Notes under the pieces: generated by a model
The model's database searches: none
What the model saw: the letters and a program-made list of their open reading frames with translations, nothing else
Told to the model about the DNA's origin: nothing
From: Bacillota bacterium
GTDB taxonomy: Bacteria; Bacillota; Clostridia; Peptostreptococcales; Anaerovoracaceae
Length of the DNA stretch: 24,507 bases
NCBI GenBank assembly: GCA_016302925.1
Contig: JAEDMR010000006.1
Coordinates: 1 to 24,507 of the forward strand
Direction: 5' to 3'
Made by a program: the position numbers and the translations under genes
Shown here: positions 14,734 to 22,170 of the stretch, piece after piece
How the letters are laid out: each line of letters opens with the position of its first letter
Numbering within the stretch: the first letter of the stretch is position 1

Positions 14734-17471
14734 TATCCGTTCACCTTGGCAGATACCAGCTCCAGACGAGCGGTTACCTTCGCCAGCATTTCTTCGTATT
14801 TCACCTGTTTTTCTTTTTCTTCGTTGATGACCTTTTCCGGTGCCTTGCTGATGAAGCCCTGGTTGGACAGCTTCTTCACGACACGTTCCACTTCGCCTTC
14901 CAGACGCTTCTTTTCCTTCGTCAGACGATCCAGTTCTGCCTGATAATCCACCAGGTCATCCAGCGGAATATAGATTTCCGCACCGTCAATCACTGCAGAC
15001 ATGACATCTTCCGGAACTTCCTCTTTGGATGCTGTAAACCGGATTTCTGTGATATTTGCCAGGTTCTTTATATACCGTTCGCCAGCCTGAATCCGTGCAG
15101 CTTTTTCTCCTTCTGCCAGAATGATGGCATGGAGCTTTCTGCTCGGTGCAGCTTCTGCCTCCGCACGTATATTGCGGATGGCACGGATGGCATCCATGGC
15201 CATTTCCAGTGTTGCTTCCTGTGCCGGGAAACAGCAGCCTGCACTTGCCACCGGCCAGGAAGCACGGATCAGATAGTTGTTCGGATTGTCCTTCTGTTCT
15301 TCGCCGTGAGGCAGGAAGGACCAGATCTCTTCCGTGATGAACGGCATGAACGGGTGCAGCAGCTTCAGCATGTTCTTCAGACACATTACCAGCGTGAAGC
15401 GAACCACCTTCTTATCCTCTTCATCGTCTCCCCACAGACGAGCCTTTACCAGTTCGATGTACCAGTCGCAGTACTCGTTCCAAATCAGATCGTAAATTCT
15501 CTGACCAGCCAGTGCCAGATCATATTTTTCCAGTGCAGATGTCACATATTCCACCGCATCGTTGACACGGCTGATCATCCATTTATCTTCATCCTTTAGT
15601 GCGATGTTGGAGAAGTCAGTCACATCACCGCAGGCCTTGCCGCAGCAGGTAGCGCAGCACTTGGCCATTTCTCTGAAGTTGCCCTCTTCATCCTGCAGGT
15701 TCATAATCACAAACCGGGAAGCGTTCCATAACTTGTTGGCGAAGTTCCGGCAGCTTTCCAGACGGTCTTCCTTAAACCGCATGTCATTGCCCGGTGTGAT
15801 GCCTGTAGTCAACATAAAACGCAGCGCATCCGCACCATACTGGTCGATGACCTCCAGCGGATCGATGCCGTTGCCCAGAGACTTGGACATCTTGCGGCCT
15901 TCCGCATCCCGCACCAGACCATGGATATATACATGTTCAAACGGAATGTCTCCCATGCCTTCAATGCCGGAGAATACCATACGGATAACCCAGAAGAAGA
16001 TGATGTCATATCCTGTAACCAGCACATTGGTCGGATAAAAATATTCCAGTTCCGGCGTCTTTTCCGGCCAGCCTAATGTAGAGAACGGCCACAGGGCAGA
16101 ACTGAACCAGGTATCCAGCACATCCTCATCCTGATGGAAATGAGTGCCGCTGCACTTCGGGCATTTGGCCGGCGTATCGTAATCCACCACGATCTCACCG
16201 CATTCCTCGCAGTAATACGCAGGAATCCGGTGTCCCCACCACAGCTGACGGGAGATACACCAGTCACGGATCTCTTCCAGCCAGTGGAGATAAGTCTTTT
16301 CGAACCGTTCCGGTACGAACTTCAGATCACCCTTCTTTACCGCCTCGATGGCCGGCTTGGCCAGTTCTTCCATTGCCACGAACCACTGGTCAGACAGCAT
16401 CGGTTCGATGACCGTATGGCAGCGATAGCATTCGCCCACAGGAATGACCTTCTCTTCCGTCTTCACCAGATAACCGGCCGCATCCAGATCCGCCACCCAG
16501 GCCTTCCGGCATTCATACCGGTCCATACCTGCATATTTGCCGGCAAGCTCATTCATAGTTGCATCCTTGTTGATGCAGGACGGACGCGCCAGACCGGCCC
16601 GCTGACCGACCTCAAAGTCGTTCGGGTCGTGAGCCGGCGTGATCTTTACCGCACCGGTTCCCTTTTCCGGATCCGGATAGATGTCTGCGATAATTGGAAT
16701 TTCCTTTCCAACCAGCGGCAGGATTACCTTCTTGCCGATCATATCCTTATATCTTTCATCGGACGGATGAACCGCGATGGCCTCATCGGCAAACATGGTC
16801 TCCGGTCTGGAGGTTGCAACCACGATGCCCTCACCCTGACCGTCCGCTGCCGGATACCGGAAATACCAGTACTTTCCGGTTTTATCCTCATGCTCTACTT
16901 CCGCATCTGACAGAGACGTGCCGCACTGCGGACACCAGTTGATGAGCCGGTTTCCACGATAGATCAGTCCTTTTTCATATAACTTTATGAAGAAGGTCTT
17001 GACAGCCTTGTTGCAGCCCTCGTCCATGGTGAACCGCTCTCTGCTCCAGTCGCAGGAGTCGCCCAGCTTCCGGCACTGACGAGTGATCCGACCACCGTAT
17101 TCTTCCTTCCATGCCCAGGCACGCTTCAGGAATTCCTCCCTGCCCAGATCTTCCTTTTCCAGTCCTTCTTCTTCTCTGATTTTATTTACAACCTTTACCT
17201 CGGTTGCAATGCTGGCATGGTCAGAGCCCGGAAGCCACAGTGCACTGAAACCCTGCATTCTTTTCCAGCGGGTAAGCACATCCTGCAGCGTCTGGTCCAG
17301 CGCATGTCCCATGTGCAGCTGCCCCGTAATGTTTGGAGGCGGCATCACGATGGTAAACGGCTTCTTGTCTTTGTCTACCTCTGCCCGGAAAGAGCCTGTG
17401 GATTCCCACATCTCATAGATCCGATCCTCGAAATCCTTCGGATTGTAATTCTTGGCTAAATTCTTCTCCAT
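14733..17471 (-). CDS. valS: Valine-tRNA ligase
   Basis: This cytosolic class I synthetase charges tRNA-Val. The 912 residues are normal for the family. The ATP-site HIGH motif is in PPPNITGQLHMGHALDQ (about residues 45-61) and KMSKS is near residue 527. Cys pairs of the zinc-binding insertions are seen in NWCPQCGT and CEECGEIVVDYD...CPKCSG. The editing domain contains TSRPETMFADEAIAVHP. A C-terminal coiled coil (about residues 840-905, rich in Lys/Glu) follows the family plan. ATG 17471 is preceded by AAAGG and sits after a valine T-box leader. Unusual: a cysteine cluster, CCATCCGKAC, near residues 603-612, between the catalytic core and the anticodon domain. Confidence 0.97.
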   Translation of the reverse strand: MEKNLAKNYNPKDFEDRIYEMWESTGSFRAEVDKDKKPFTIVMPPPNITGQLHMGHALDQTLQDVLTRWKRMQGFSALWLPGSDHASIATEVKVVNKIREEEGLEKEDLGREEFLKRAWAWKEEYGGRITRQCRKLGDSCDWSRERFTMDEGCNKAVKTFFIKLYEKGLIYRGNRLINWCPQCGTSLSDAEVEHEDKTGKYWYFRYPAADGQGEGIVVATSRPETMFADEAIAVHPSDERYKDMIGKKVILPLVGKEIPIIADIYPDPEKGTGAVKITPAHDPNDFEVGQRAGLARPSCINKDATMNELAGKYAGMDRYECRKAWVADLDAAGYLVKTEEKVIPVGECYRCHTVIEPMLSDQWFVAMEELAKPAIEAVKKGDLKFVPERFEKTYLHWLEEIRDWCISRQLWWGHRIPAYYCEECGEIVVDYDTPAKCPKCSGTHFHQDEDVLDTWFSSALWPFSTLGWPEKTPELEYFYPTNVLVTGYDIIFFWVIRMVFSGIEGMGDIPFEHVYIHGLVRDAEGRKMSKSLGNGIDPLEVIDQYGADALRFMLTTGITPGNDMRFKEDRLESCRNFANKLWNASRFVIMNLQDEEGNFREMAKCCATCCGKACGDVTDFSNIALKDEDKWMISRVNDAVEYVTSALEKYDLALAGQRIYDLIWNEYCDWYIELVKARLWGDDEEDKKVVRFTLVMCLKNMLKLLHPFMPFITEEIWSFLPHGEEQKDNPNNYLIRASWPVASAGCCFPAQEATLEMAMDAIRAIRNIRAEAEAAPSRKLHAIILAEGEKAARIQAGERYIKNLANITEIRFTASKEEVPEDVMSAVIDGAEIYIPLDDLVDYQAELDRLTKEKKRLEGEVERVVKKLSNQGFISKAPEKVINEEKEKQVKYEEMLAKVTARLELVSAKVNG

Positions 17472-17560
17472 GGTGTTTCCTTTCTTTATTTGATTTCTTT
17501 TTTCTTACGATTCTCTTTTTCAGCGGTCCCACAAAATCCGTTTTCCCGGCTTTTTCCAAA

Positions 17561-17815
17561 AGAAAAACGCCCTCTGCAAGCCACCGGCTCACAAAGGACG
17601 AAAAACTCTTTTCCGCGGTACCACCTTTGTTCCTGCGCGAACCCCGGGCAAACAGATTTTGCTCCGAAGGCATCCGCAGGCCCTCATTCTCTTTCGGACT
17701 CCAAAGCAACCTTCGAAAAGCGCTTTCTCCCGGTGCTCTCAGCCATGGCCCGGTTCTCTGTAGAGTGCTGGCCTTTCCTACTCCTCTTTTTCACAGTCCT
17801 ATGCAGTTCATAACT
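17561..17815 (-). promoter_or_regulatory. T-box leader (tRNA-Val-sensing) upstream of valS
   Basis: On the minus strand the conserved T-box/antiterminator core AAGGTGGTACCGCGG lies at 17613-17627. Its UGGU bulge would pair with the ACCA end of uncharged tRNA-Val. A competing terminator follows: CGTCCTTTG (17592-17600) pairs with CAGAGGGCG (17568-17576), then T residues. Upstream is a stem I region starting with AGAGGAGTAGG (AG bulge/loop E type). The probable specifier codon is GUU (plus-strand 17708-17710) in GAAGGUUGC, which reads valine. When valine-tRNA is uncharged, readthrough would raise expression of valS and the downstream folC, GNAT and MFS genes. Confidence 0.92.
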
Positions 17816-17821
17816 TATAAT

Positions 17822-17850
17822 ATTTTATAGATTTCTGTGCCAAAAGTCAA
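17822..17850 (-). promoter_or_regulatory. Promoter of the valS T-box transcript
   Basis: On the minus strand TTGACT (17845-17850) and TAAAAT (17822-17827) are 17 bases apart, placing the start near 17815 at the beginning of the T-box leader. Confidence 0.8.
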
Positions 17851-18153
17851 GGGTTTGCTGCAATACATCCAATATTTTCGCAATTTCTCATCAGGAATAT
17901 TCCGGATAGGACAGGTTCCATGCCGCATCATACCACAGAAAGCTACGTTTTCCCACGACGATGATCAGCTGTGCTTTTTCACCGCCTGCAGTGGACTCCA
18001 TGCAGCACATCATCGAAAAAAACACGGACTGCCTCGCTCCTGCCCTTGCCGGTGGCTGGATCCGTTCTGTTATTCACGTTCCTTTTCATGGTGATTCATC
18101 CTTTCTTTGCGTCCGGCAGTTTGCCTTACATTTACGCATGCGCAGCACATGAA
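17851..18153. other. Gap of about 300 bases with two weak, overlapping short ORFs
   Basis: No recognisable gene fills this interval between the valS promoter and the ABC permease. On the minus strand a 36-residue frame (17979-18089) starts at an ATG preceded by AAAGGATG and encodes MKRNVNNRTDPATGKG and onward. A second frame (17891-18013, 40 residues) overlaps it and contains QLIIVVGKRSFLWYDAAWN, which looks protein-like but lacks a ribosome binding site. The two could be pieces of one broken small gene or chance. A near-palindrome (CATGCGCAGCACATG, 18137-18151) lies just after the permease stop. Confidence 0.25.
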
Positions 18154-18939
18154 CTAATGAATATCTTTTCTGTTATATTTCCAGTAGGCTGCCGCTATGC
18201 CGATCACTGCCAGGCTCACGCCCACTGCCACCATCGGTCCGTTCAGGGCTTCCTCTGTGACAATGTCTGCCCCGTCTGCATAGCCGAACGGCGTGATGTA
18301 TTTCAAAAACTCTGCCGACTCGCTGATGTTGGCGATGAGATTCAGAAAATACATCAGGCAGGCCAGCCCCAGGCCGATGCCCAGACCGCTCCGGCGCAGA
18401 AAGGCCGAAATACCAAAGCAGATTCCGCCGATCTCAAGCTGCAGCAGGTAGTATGCCAGATGGAACAGCAGCAGTTCTTTCCATGGAATCTCTTCGTCGA
18501 TGAAGAGGATGGAAATCAGGGAAATTGCCAGGATCAGCACATTCATCACCGTAATCTGCAGGAGCACCGAAGCCAGCTTGGCACTGACGATGCCGGTGCG
18601 GGTGACAGGGTGTGTCAGCAGAAACTCAGCAGTATGTTCCTTCTCTTCCTTTTCCAGTGCGGTGATGCCGGTCAGCGCTGCATAGAATGCACCTCCCAGC
18701 CCCAGAATATTTCCGCACTCAATGGCGTAGAATCCGGTCAGTGTTCCGAAGCTGAGCCGGTCCATGCCGAAGGCTGCAGTGAAGCTTCCCATGGAAGCAA
18801 ACATGTCCGATACGTCCTCCATCTGCCCTTTCATCTCCGGAAACATTACGATGCAGATTACCATCAGGAAAGCGATGCTTCCCGTCCAGATAGCCAGAGA
18901 CAGAATGCCCTGCCGCATTTCATGTTTTAAAAGTCTCAT
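18154..18939 (-). CDS. ABC-2 type transporter permease
   Basis: The 261-residue protein has about six hydrophobic segments. The first (LAIWTGSIAFLMVICIVMFPEM) is followed by an extracytoplasmic loop, then GAFYAALTGITALEKEEKEHTAEFLLTHPVTR, a cytoplasmic coupling-type segment typical of ABC-2 permeases, and a last helix GVSLAVIGIAAAYWKYNRKD. It would pair with the ATPase encoded immediately upstream, whose stop overlaps its ATG by four bases (ATGA), to form an exporter. The cargo is unknown; the TetR-type gene at the head of the operon suggests induction by a small toxic ligand. No clear terminator was seen after its stop. Confidence 0.9.
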   Translation of the reverse strand: MRLLKHEMRQGILSLAIWTGSIAFLMVICIVMFPEMKGQMEDVSDMFASMGSFTAAFGMDRLSFGTLTGFYAIECGNILGLGGAFYAALTGITALEKEEKEHTAEFLLTHPVTRTGIVSAKLASVLLQITVMNVLILAISLISILFIDEEIPWKELLLFHLAYYLLQLEIGGICFGISAFLRRSGLGIGLGLACLMYFLNLIANISESAEFLKYITPFGYADGADIVTEEALNGPMVAVGVSLAVIGIAAAYWKYNRKDIH

Positions 18940-19820
18940 CCCTGCACACCTCCTTCGTAATAGTGGAGGAAAATTTCCTCCAGATCCGGCTCTGCTATGG
19001 TCAGATCGGTGATTTCTCCATCTGCCAGCACTTCCATCAGCCGTTTCATCTGCCCGCTGTAAAGGAAGCTGACTGCATCCTCTGCCTGCTGCAGATCCCG
19101 AATCCCGGAAAGCCCGGTCAGATCGGCATGTCCCCGGAGGGATACCCGTTTGGCACTGGTATTGGCCAGCTCCTCCACGCTGCCGCAGGCAATGATCTTT
19201 CCCTCCCGGATGATGGCAGCCCGGCTGCAGTGATTCTGAATCTCTGAAAGGACATGAGACGACAGAAATACCGTGGCACCGGCCTGATTCCTCTCCTCCA
19301 GAACACGGAAAAACTCCCGCTGCATCAGCGGATCCAGTCCGCTGGTGGGTTCGTCCAGGATCAGCAGCTTCGGCTTATGCTGCAGCGCGCAGACGATAGC
19401 CACCTTCTTCCGGTTTCCGAAAGATAGCTCTTCCACCTTCTTTTCGGTATCCAGGCTGAGCCGTTCACATAAAAGCTTCGCCTCGCTGCGGCAGTCTGCG
19501 CCCCGCAGATCTGCGGAGAGGCGAAGGACCTCTTTCACCTTCATACCATGATAAAACATGGCCTCTGATGGGAGATAGCCCACGTTCGAAAGGATTTCCC
19601 GCCGTGGGCCGGCATCCGACGGATCCGCTCCCAGCACCCGGACATTTCCGGATGTCTTTTCGATGAGCCCCAGCAAAATCCGGATGGTCGTGCTTTTTCC
19701 TGCGCCGTTGGGTCCGATGAAGCCAAAGAACTCCCCTTCTTCCACGGTCAGATCCACCCCGGAAATGCCGCGGCTTTTTCCGTATTGTTTCACCAGTTGT
19801 TCTGTACGAATTGCTTCCAT
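18936..19820 (-). CDS. ABC transporter ATP-binding protein
   Basis: This 294-residue ATPase has the complete nucleotide-binding domain: Walker A GPNGAGKST (about residues 36-44), signature ELSFGNRKKVA (a LSFGN variant of LSGGQ, near residue 137), Walker B LLILDEPTSGLD (about residue 158) and the H-loop in FLSSHVLSE. A C-terminal extension after residue 215, with a segment ADGEITDLTIAEPDLEEIFLHYY, is typical of exporter ATPases of the DrrA/CcmA type. It begins ten bases after the TetR stop and overlaps the permease start by four bases. It presumably energises that permease. The start ATG 19820 has AGAGGAATGG upstream. Confidence 0.95.
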   Translation of the reverse strand: MEAIRTEQLVKQYGKSRGISGVDLTVEEGEFFGFIGPNGAGKSTTIRILLGLIEKTSGNVRVLGADPSDAGPRREILSNVGYLPSEAMFYHGMKVKEVLRLSADLRGADCRSEAKLLCERLSLDTEKKVEELSFGNRKKVAIVCALQHKPKLLILDEPTSGLDPLMQREFFRVLEERNQAGATVFLSSHVLSEIQNHCSRAAIIREGKIIACGSVEELANTSAKRVSLRGHADLTGLSGIRDLQQAEDAVSFLYSGQMKRLMEVLADGEITDLTIAEPDLEEIFLHYYEGGVQG

Positions 19821-19830
19821 TCCATTCCTC

Positions 19831-20445
19831 TCATTTCTCTTTTCTCAGATAGATGCTCTTCCAGAAATCAATCATCTTCATGAAATCCTGCTCCATCTCG
19901 TCGCAGTCAACATCTCCTTTCTGCACCTTTTCCCAGAGGTAGCCCTCCGAAGACCGGTACATTTCCTGATACATCATGGTAAGATCCAGGCCTTCCACAA
20001 AGTCCGACGGATCCAGCTGCGTCAGCGTCGCCTGCGCCTTGTAAGCCAGCAGTTTCCGGTAGCTTTCCTGGATGGCCAGACTGATCTCCGGGTCTTTTTC
20101 GTAAAACGCCCGAATGACAAATGCCCCCAGATCCGGATACCGCCGCATGATCTCCATTTTCGCCTTCAGGCCACGGTGCATCATCTCGAAAAGTTCTCCC
20201 GGTTCATAGCAGCCGTACTTTTCCAGATATTCCAAGGTCACCTTAGCGCAGGTATCCCACAGGAACAGATACAGCTCCTTCTTGTTCTGGAAATAGTGAA
20301 AGAGCAGGGATTTGCTGATGCCTGCTTCGGCAGCGATTTCGCTGACGGGGCTCTTCTTATAGGAGTTCTGAGAAAAAACCCTGTATCCGGCATTGATGAT
20401 TTTCTGCTGCTTTTCTTCCGGCAGATTGTAGAATTTTTCGTTCAT
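19831..20445 (-). CDS. TetR/AcrR family transcriptional regulator of the ABC operon
   Basis: The 204-residue protein has a TetR N-terminal DNA-binding domain: KQQKIINAGYRVFSQNSYKK, then the helix-turn-helix SPVSEIAAEAGISKSLLFHYFQNKKELYLFL (about residues 32-62). The all-helical C-terminal half has no recognisable ligand signature. It heads an operon with the ATPase (10 bases downstream) and permease, so it most likely represses its own exporter until a ligand binds. An imperfect palindrome and related half-sites at 20468-20508 are the likely operator. The downstream end of the eroded MATE gene reaches its -10 element. Confidence 0.9.
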   Translation of the reverse strand: MNEKFYNLPEEKQQKIINAGYRVFSQNSYKKSPVSEIAAEAGISKSLLFHYFQNKKELYLFLWDTCAKVTLEYLEKYGCYEPGELFEMMHRGLKAKMEIMRRYPDLGAFVIRAFYEKDPEISLAIQESYRKLLAYKAQATLTQLDPSDFVEGLDLTMMYQEMYRSSEGYLWEKVQKGDVDCDEMEQDFMKMIDFWKSIYLRKEK

Positions 20446-20468
20446 ATGTAGGTACCCACCCCTTTCTG

Positions 20469-20508
20469 TTGACCGCTCCGGTTAATTCCTATTATACACC
20501 GTTGACCG
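20469..20508 (-). promoter_or_regulatory. Promoter and candidate TetR operator of the ABC operon
   Basis: A perfect TATAAT (minus strand, 20491-20496) lies about 45 bases before the tetR ATG; its -35 is poor. Just downstream is a 17-base near-palindrome TTGACCGctcCGGTTAA (20469-20485, one mismatched pair). The half-site GTTGACCG is repeated exactly at 20468-20475 and 20501-20508, the latter in the -10/-35 spacer. Half-sites flanking the -10 fit autorepression by the adjacent TetR protein. This is inference from symmetry and position only. Confidence 0.55.
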
Positions 20509-21196
20509 TTTTTGAGAAGACACCTTTTTGAAATAGGTGAAGAAGCAGCAGACCCCGTACGGTGATGTCCAGGGCGTAGGCGCTCCACACCCCCGGCAGT
20601 CCGAATCCCATGGCGGGAATATAGGAATAGCTTTCAATGGTTCCTGCCACGTTATGGGCAACGTAAGCAGCGGTACCGAGAGAAAGAATCATGGCATTGT
20701 ACACCAGCTGGCCTGTTCGCATGATCAGCTTTTCCATCCCGGCCGGAATGCCAACCGCTGCAATCTCGTGAAACGTATCCCTCTGCAGGCTGCACCGGTG
20801 CAGACCGATGTTGAGGATGTTCGAACCGCCGGTGACGTACATGGGCGTCCTGGTATCCTTCACGGCCCGCAGACAGGCGGACAGGACCAGCTGCAGACAG
20901 AGCACTGCAGACGGTGCCGTGACAACCAGATAGTACGGCAATGCATAAGATAACACTGCTTCTTCTGCACCGGAGATCCGCAGGATCGGTTTCGAAAACA
21001 GACAGCAGACCAGACCGACGGCAATCCCAAGTACCAGCGCCAGCGCCATGGAATGGACCACAGTCCGGTTCACCTTCTCCCGGTCTCCGGCACCGAAGGC
21101 ACGAGCCGTTATGGCTGTGGTTCCCAGCAGCGTCTGCAGGATGTTTTCCATGATCACCGGCAAGGCCAGCAGAAGGATTTCGTTTTTTCTTGACAT
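20492..21196 (-). pseudogene. MATE family efflux transporter with several in-frame internal deletions
   Basis: The 234-residue reading frame is half the normal MATE length of about 450. It starts as a typical MATE protein (MSRKNEILLLALPVIMENIL) but jumps from QTLLGT to TAITARAFGAGDREKV, losing about one and a half helices. It later goes abruptly from SNILNIGL to HRCSLQRDTFHEIAAVGIPAGMEKLI. It finally jumps from IPAMGFG to LPGVWSAYALDITVRG, where relatives have over 100 residues including VGQALGAG-type motifs. All junctions keep frame. I chose ATG 21196 because GGGGAG precedes it; the frame extends ten codons further without a ribosome binding site. Its stop codon overlaps the -10 of the next operon. 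It is divergent from a tetR gene with a shared operator. Confidence 0.82.
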
Positions 21197-21229
21197 TTCT
21201 TTCATCTCCCCGTACACTCTATTCATAAC

Positions 21230-21244
21230 CGAACATATTGTTCG
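21230..21244. promoter_or_regulatory. Perfect 15-base palindrome, candidate TetR operator for the divergent MATE/tetR pair
   Basis: CGAACA-TAT-TGTTCG is a perfect inverted repeat. On the plus strand it occupies the spacer immediately before a TATAAT (21246-21251) that would drive the tetR-type gene. On the minus strand it lies just downstream of a possible promoter TTGCCT (21284-21289)/16 bases/TAAAAT (21262-21267) for the MATE gene. One bound dimer could therefore block both transcripts. Confidence 0.65.
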
Positions 21245-21300
21245 ATATAATCCTGTGTACTATTTTAATCGACGAGAGAAAAAAGGCAACAATCAAAAGG

Positions 21301-21332
21301 TCCGCAATGTACGTTACGGCACAAATTGCGGA
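21301..21332 (+). promoter_or_regulatory. Inverted repeat in the leader of the tetR-type gene
   Basis: TCCGCAAT (21301-21308) pairs perfectly with ATTGCGGA (21325-21332) around a 16-base loop and is followed by TTTTGTTC. It lies between the predicted transcript start and the ATG at 21385. It could be a weak terminator/attenuator or a second operator; the T run is short. Confidence 0.4.
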
Positions 21333-21384
21333 TTTTGTTCAGTAAGAATTCATCTGGGATTCTGTAATATGGAGGAGAATGAAT

Positions 21385-21964
21385 ATGGACCGGCGTCAGA
21401 AAAAAAAGAGAAGCGATTTTCCGTGCATTTGAACGCCTGCTGGAACGCGGGAATTATGACAGCATTACCGTGCAGGAGATCATCGACGAAGCAGACATCG
21501 GCAGAAGCACCTTCTACGCCCACTTCGAAACCAGGGACGCCTTGCTGCAGGCGCTGTGCACTGATATCTTTGACCATGTCTTTTCACCGGAGCTGACCAA
21601 GGAAGCAACCCACGACTTCTCTGCGTCAAGCCCCGGTCTGGAGCCGCATCTGACCCATATCCTCTATCATCTGCAGGAAAAGCGCCCCATGCTGCAGGGT
21701 CTGCTGGCCGAGGAAACAGGCGGCCTCTTTATGAAGTATTTTCGACAGTATCTTTCGGAAATGTTTGCGGGATATCTGTCAGCGGGCTCCGGCTCTCCGT
21801 CTGCCCCGTACAGGCCAGCCGCCTGTCCGGAAGATTTCCTTCTTCATCACGCAGTCACCGCCTTCGCCGAGGCCGTCCGCTGGTGGTTCAGCAGCGAGGA
21901 ACGTTATGCCGCCTACACACCGGAAGAAGTCGCCGGGTTTTATCTGTCGGTCATGCCGGGCTGA
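21385..21964 (+). pseudogene. TetR/AcrR family regulator, frameshifted in an A8 tract
   Basis: GGAGGAG precedes ATG 21385 by seven bases and the frame starts MDRRQKK. It then crosses eight consecutive A (21400-21407) and stops after 15 codons. The next frame, from just inside the A run, reads REAIFRAFERLLERGNYDSITVQEI and the helix-turn-helix IIDEADIGRSTFYAHFETRDALL, and continues open to 21964. That is a normal TetR protein of about 192 residues if one A is removed. No start codon with a ribosome binding site exists in the downstream frame near the junction. The gene is the only clear plus-strand gene here and is divergent from the eroded MATE gene that it presumably controlled. The A8 run allows phase variation, transcriptional slippage, mutation or a base-calling error. 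Confidence 0.8.
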
Positions 21965-22170
21965 ACTGATAACCCATACATATTGGACAAAAAAAGCCCA
22001 AAAGGGTCGGGGGTCCTCCTTCTGTTTCATCCAGTATTTTACTATTCATCCATTTAATTTTACATTTCAGACACTTTTTCCTCGTTTATGTGCGAAAATC
22101 TAAAGGATATCGAGCGATGGCACTGCCAGGGCACAACCTTTTTTGCGATTTTTAAGGTCATATGTATGTG
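21965..22170. other. Non-coding interval with small hairpins
   Basis: No gene is seen in these 206 bases. A short hairpin, CCCTTTTGGG, followed on the minus strand by CTTTTTTT (near 21990-22006) could be a weak terminator for the minus-strand transcript coming from the FolD-like gene. Another small repeat (TGGCACTGCCA, about 22119-22129) has no obvious role. Confidence 0.35.

Noticed and set aside
13345..14943. Long plus-strand frames opposite folC and the valS 3' end
   Set aside because: They are antisense shadows of clearly recognised conserved genes.
17413..17709. 98-codon minus-strand frame upstream of valS
   Set aside because: It lies over the T-box leader and terminator; the conserved RNA elements explain the sequence.
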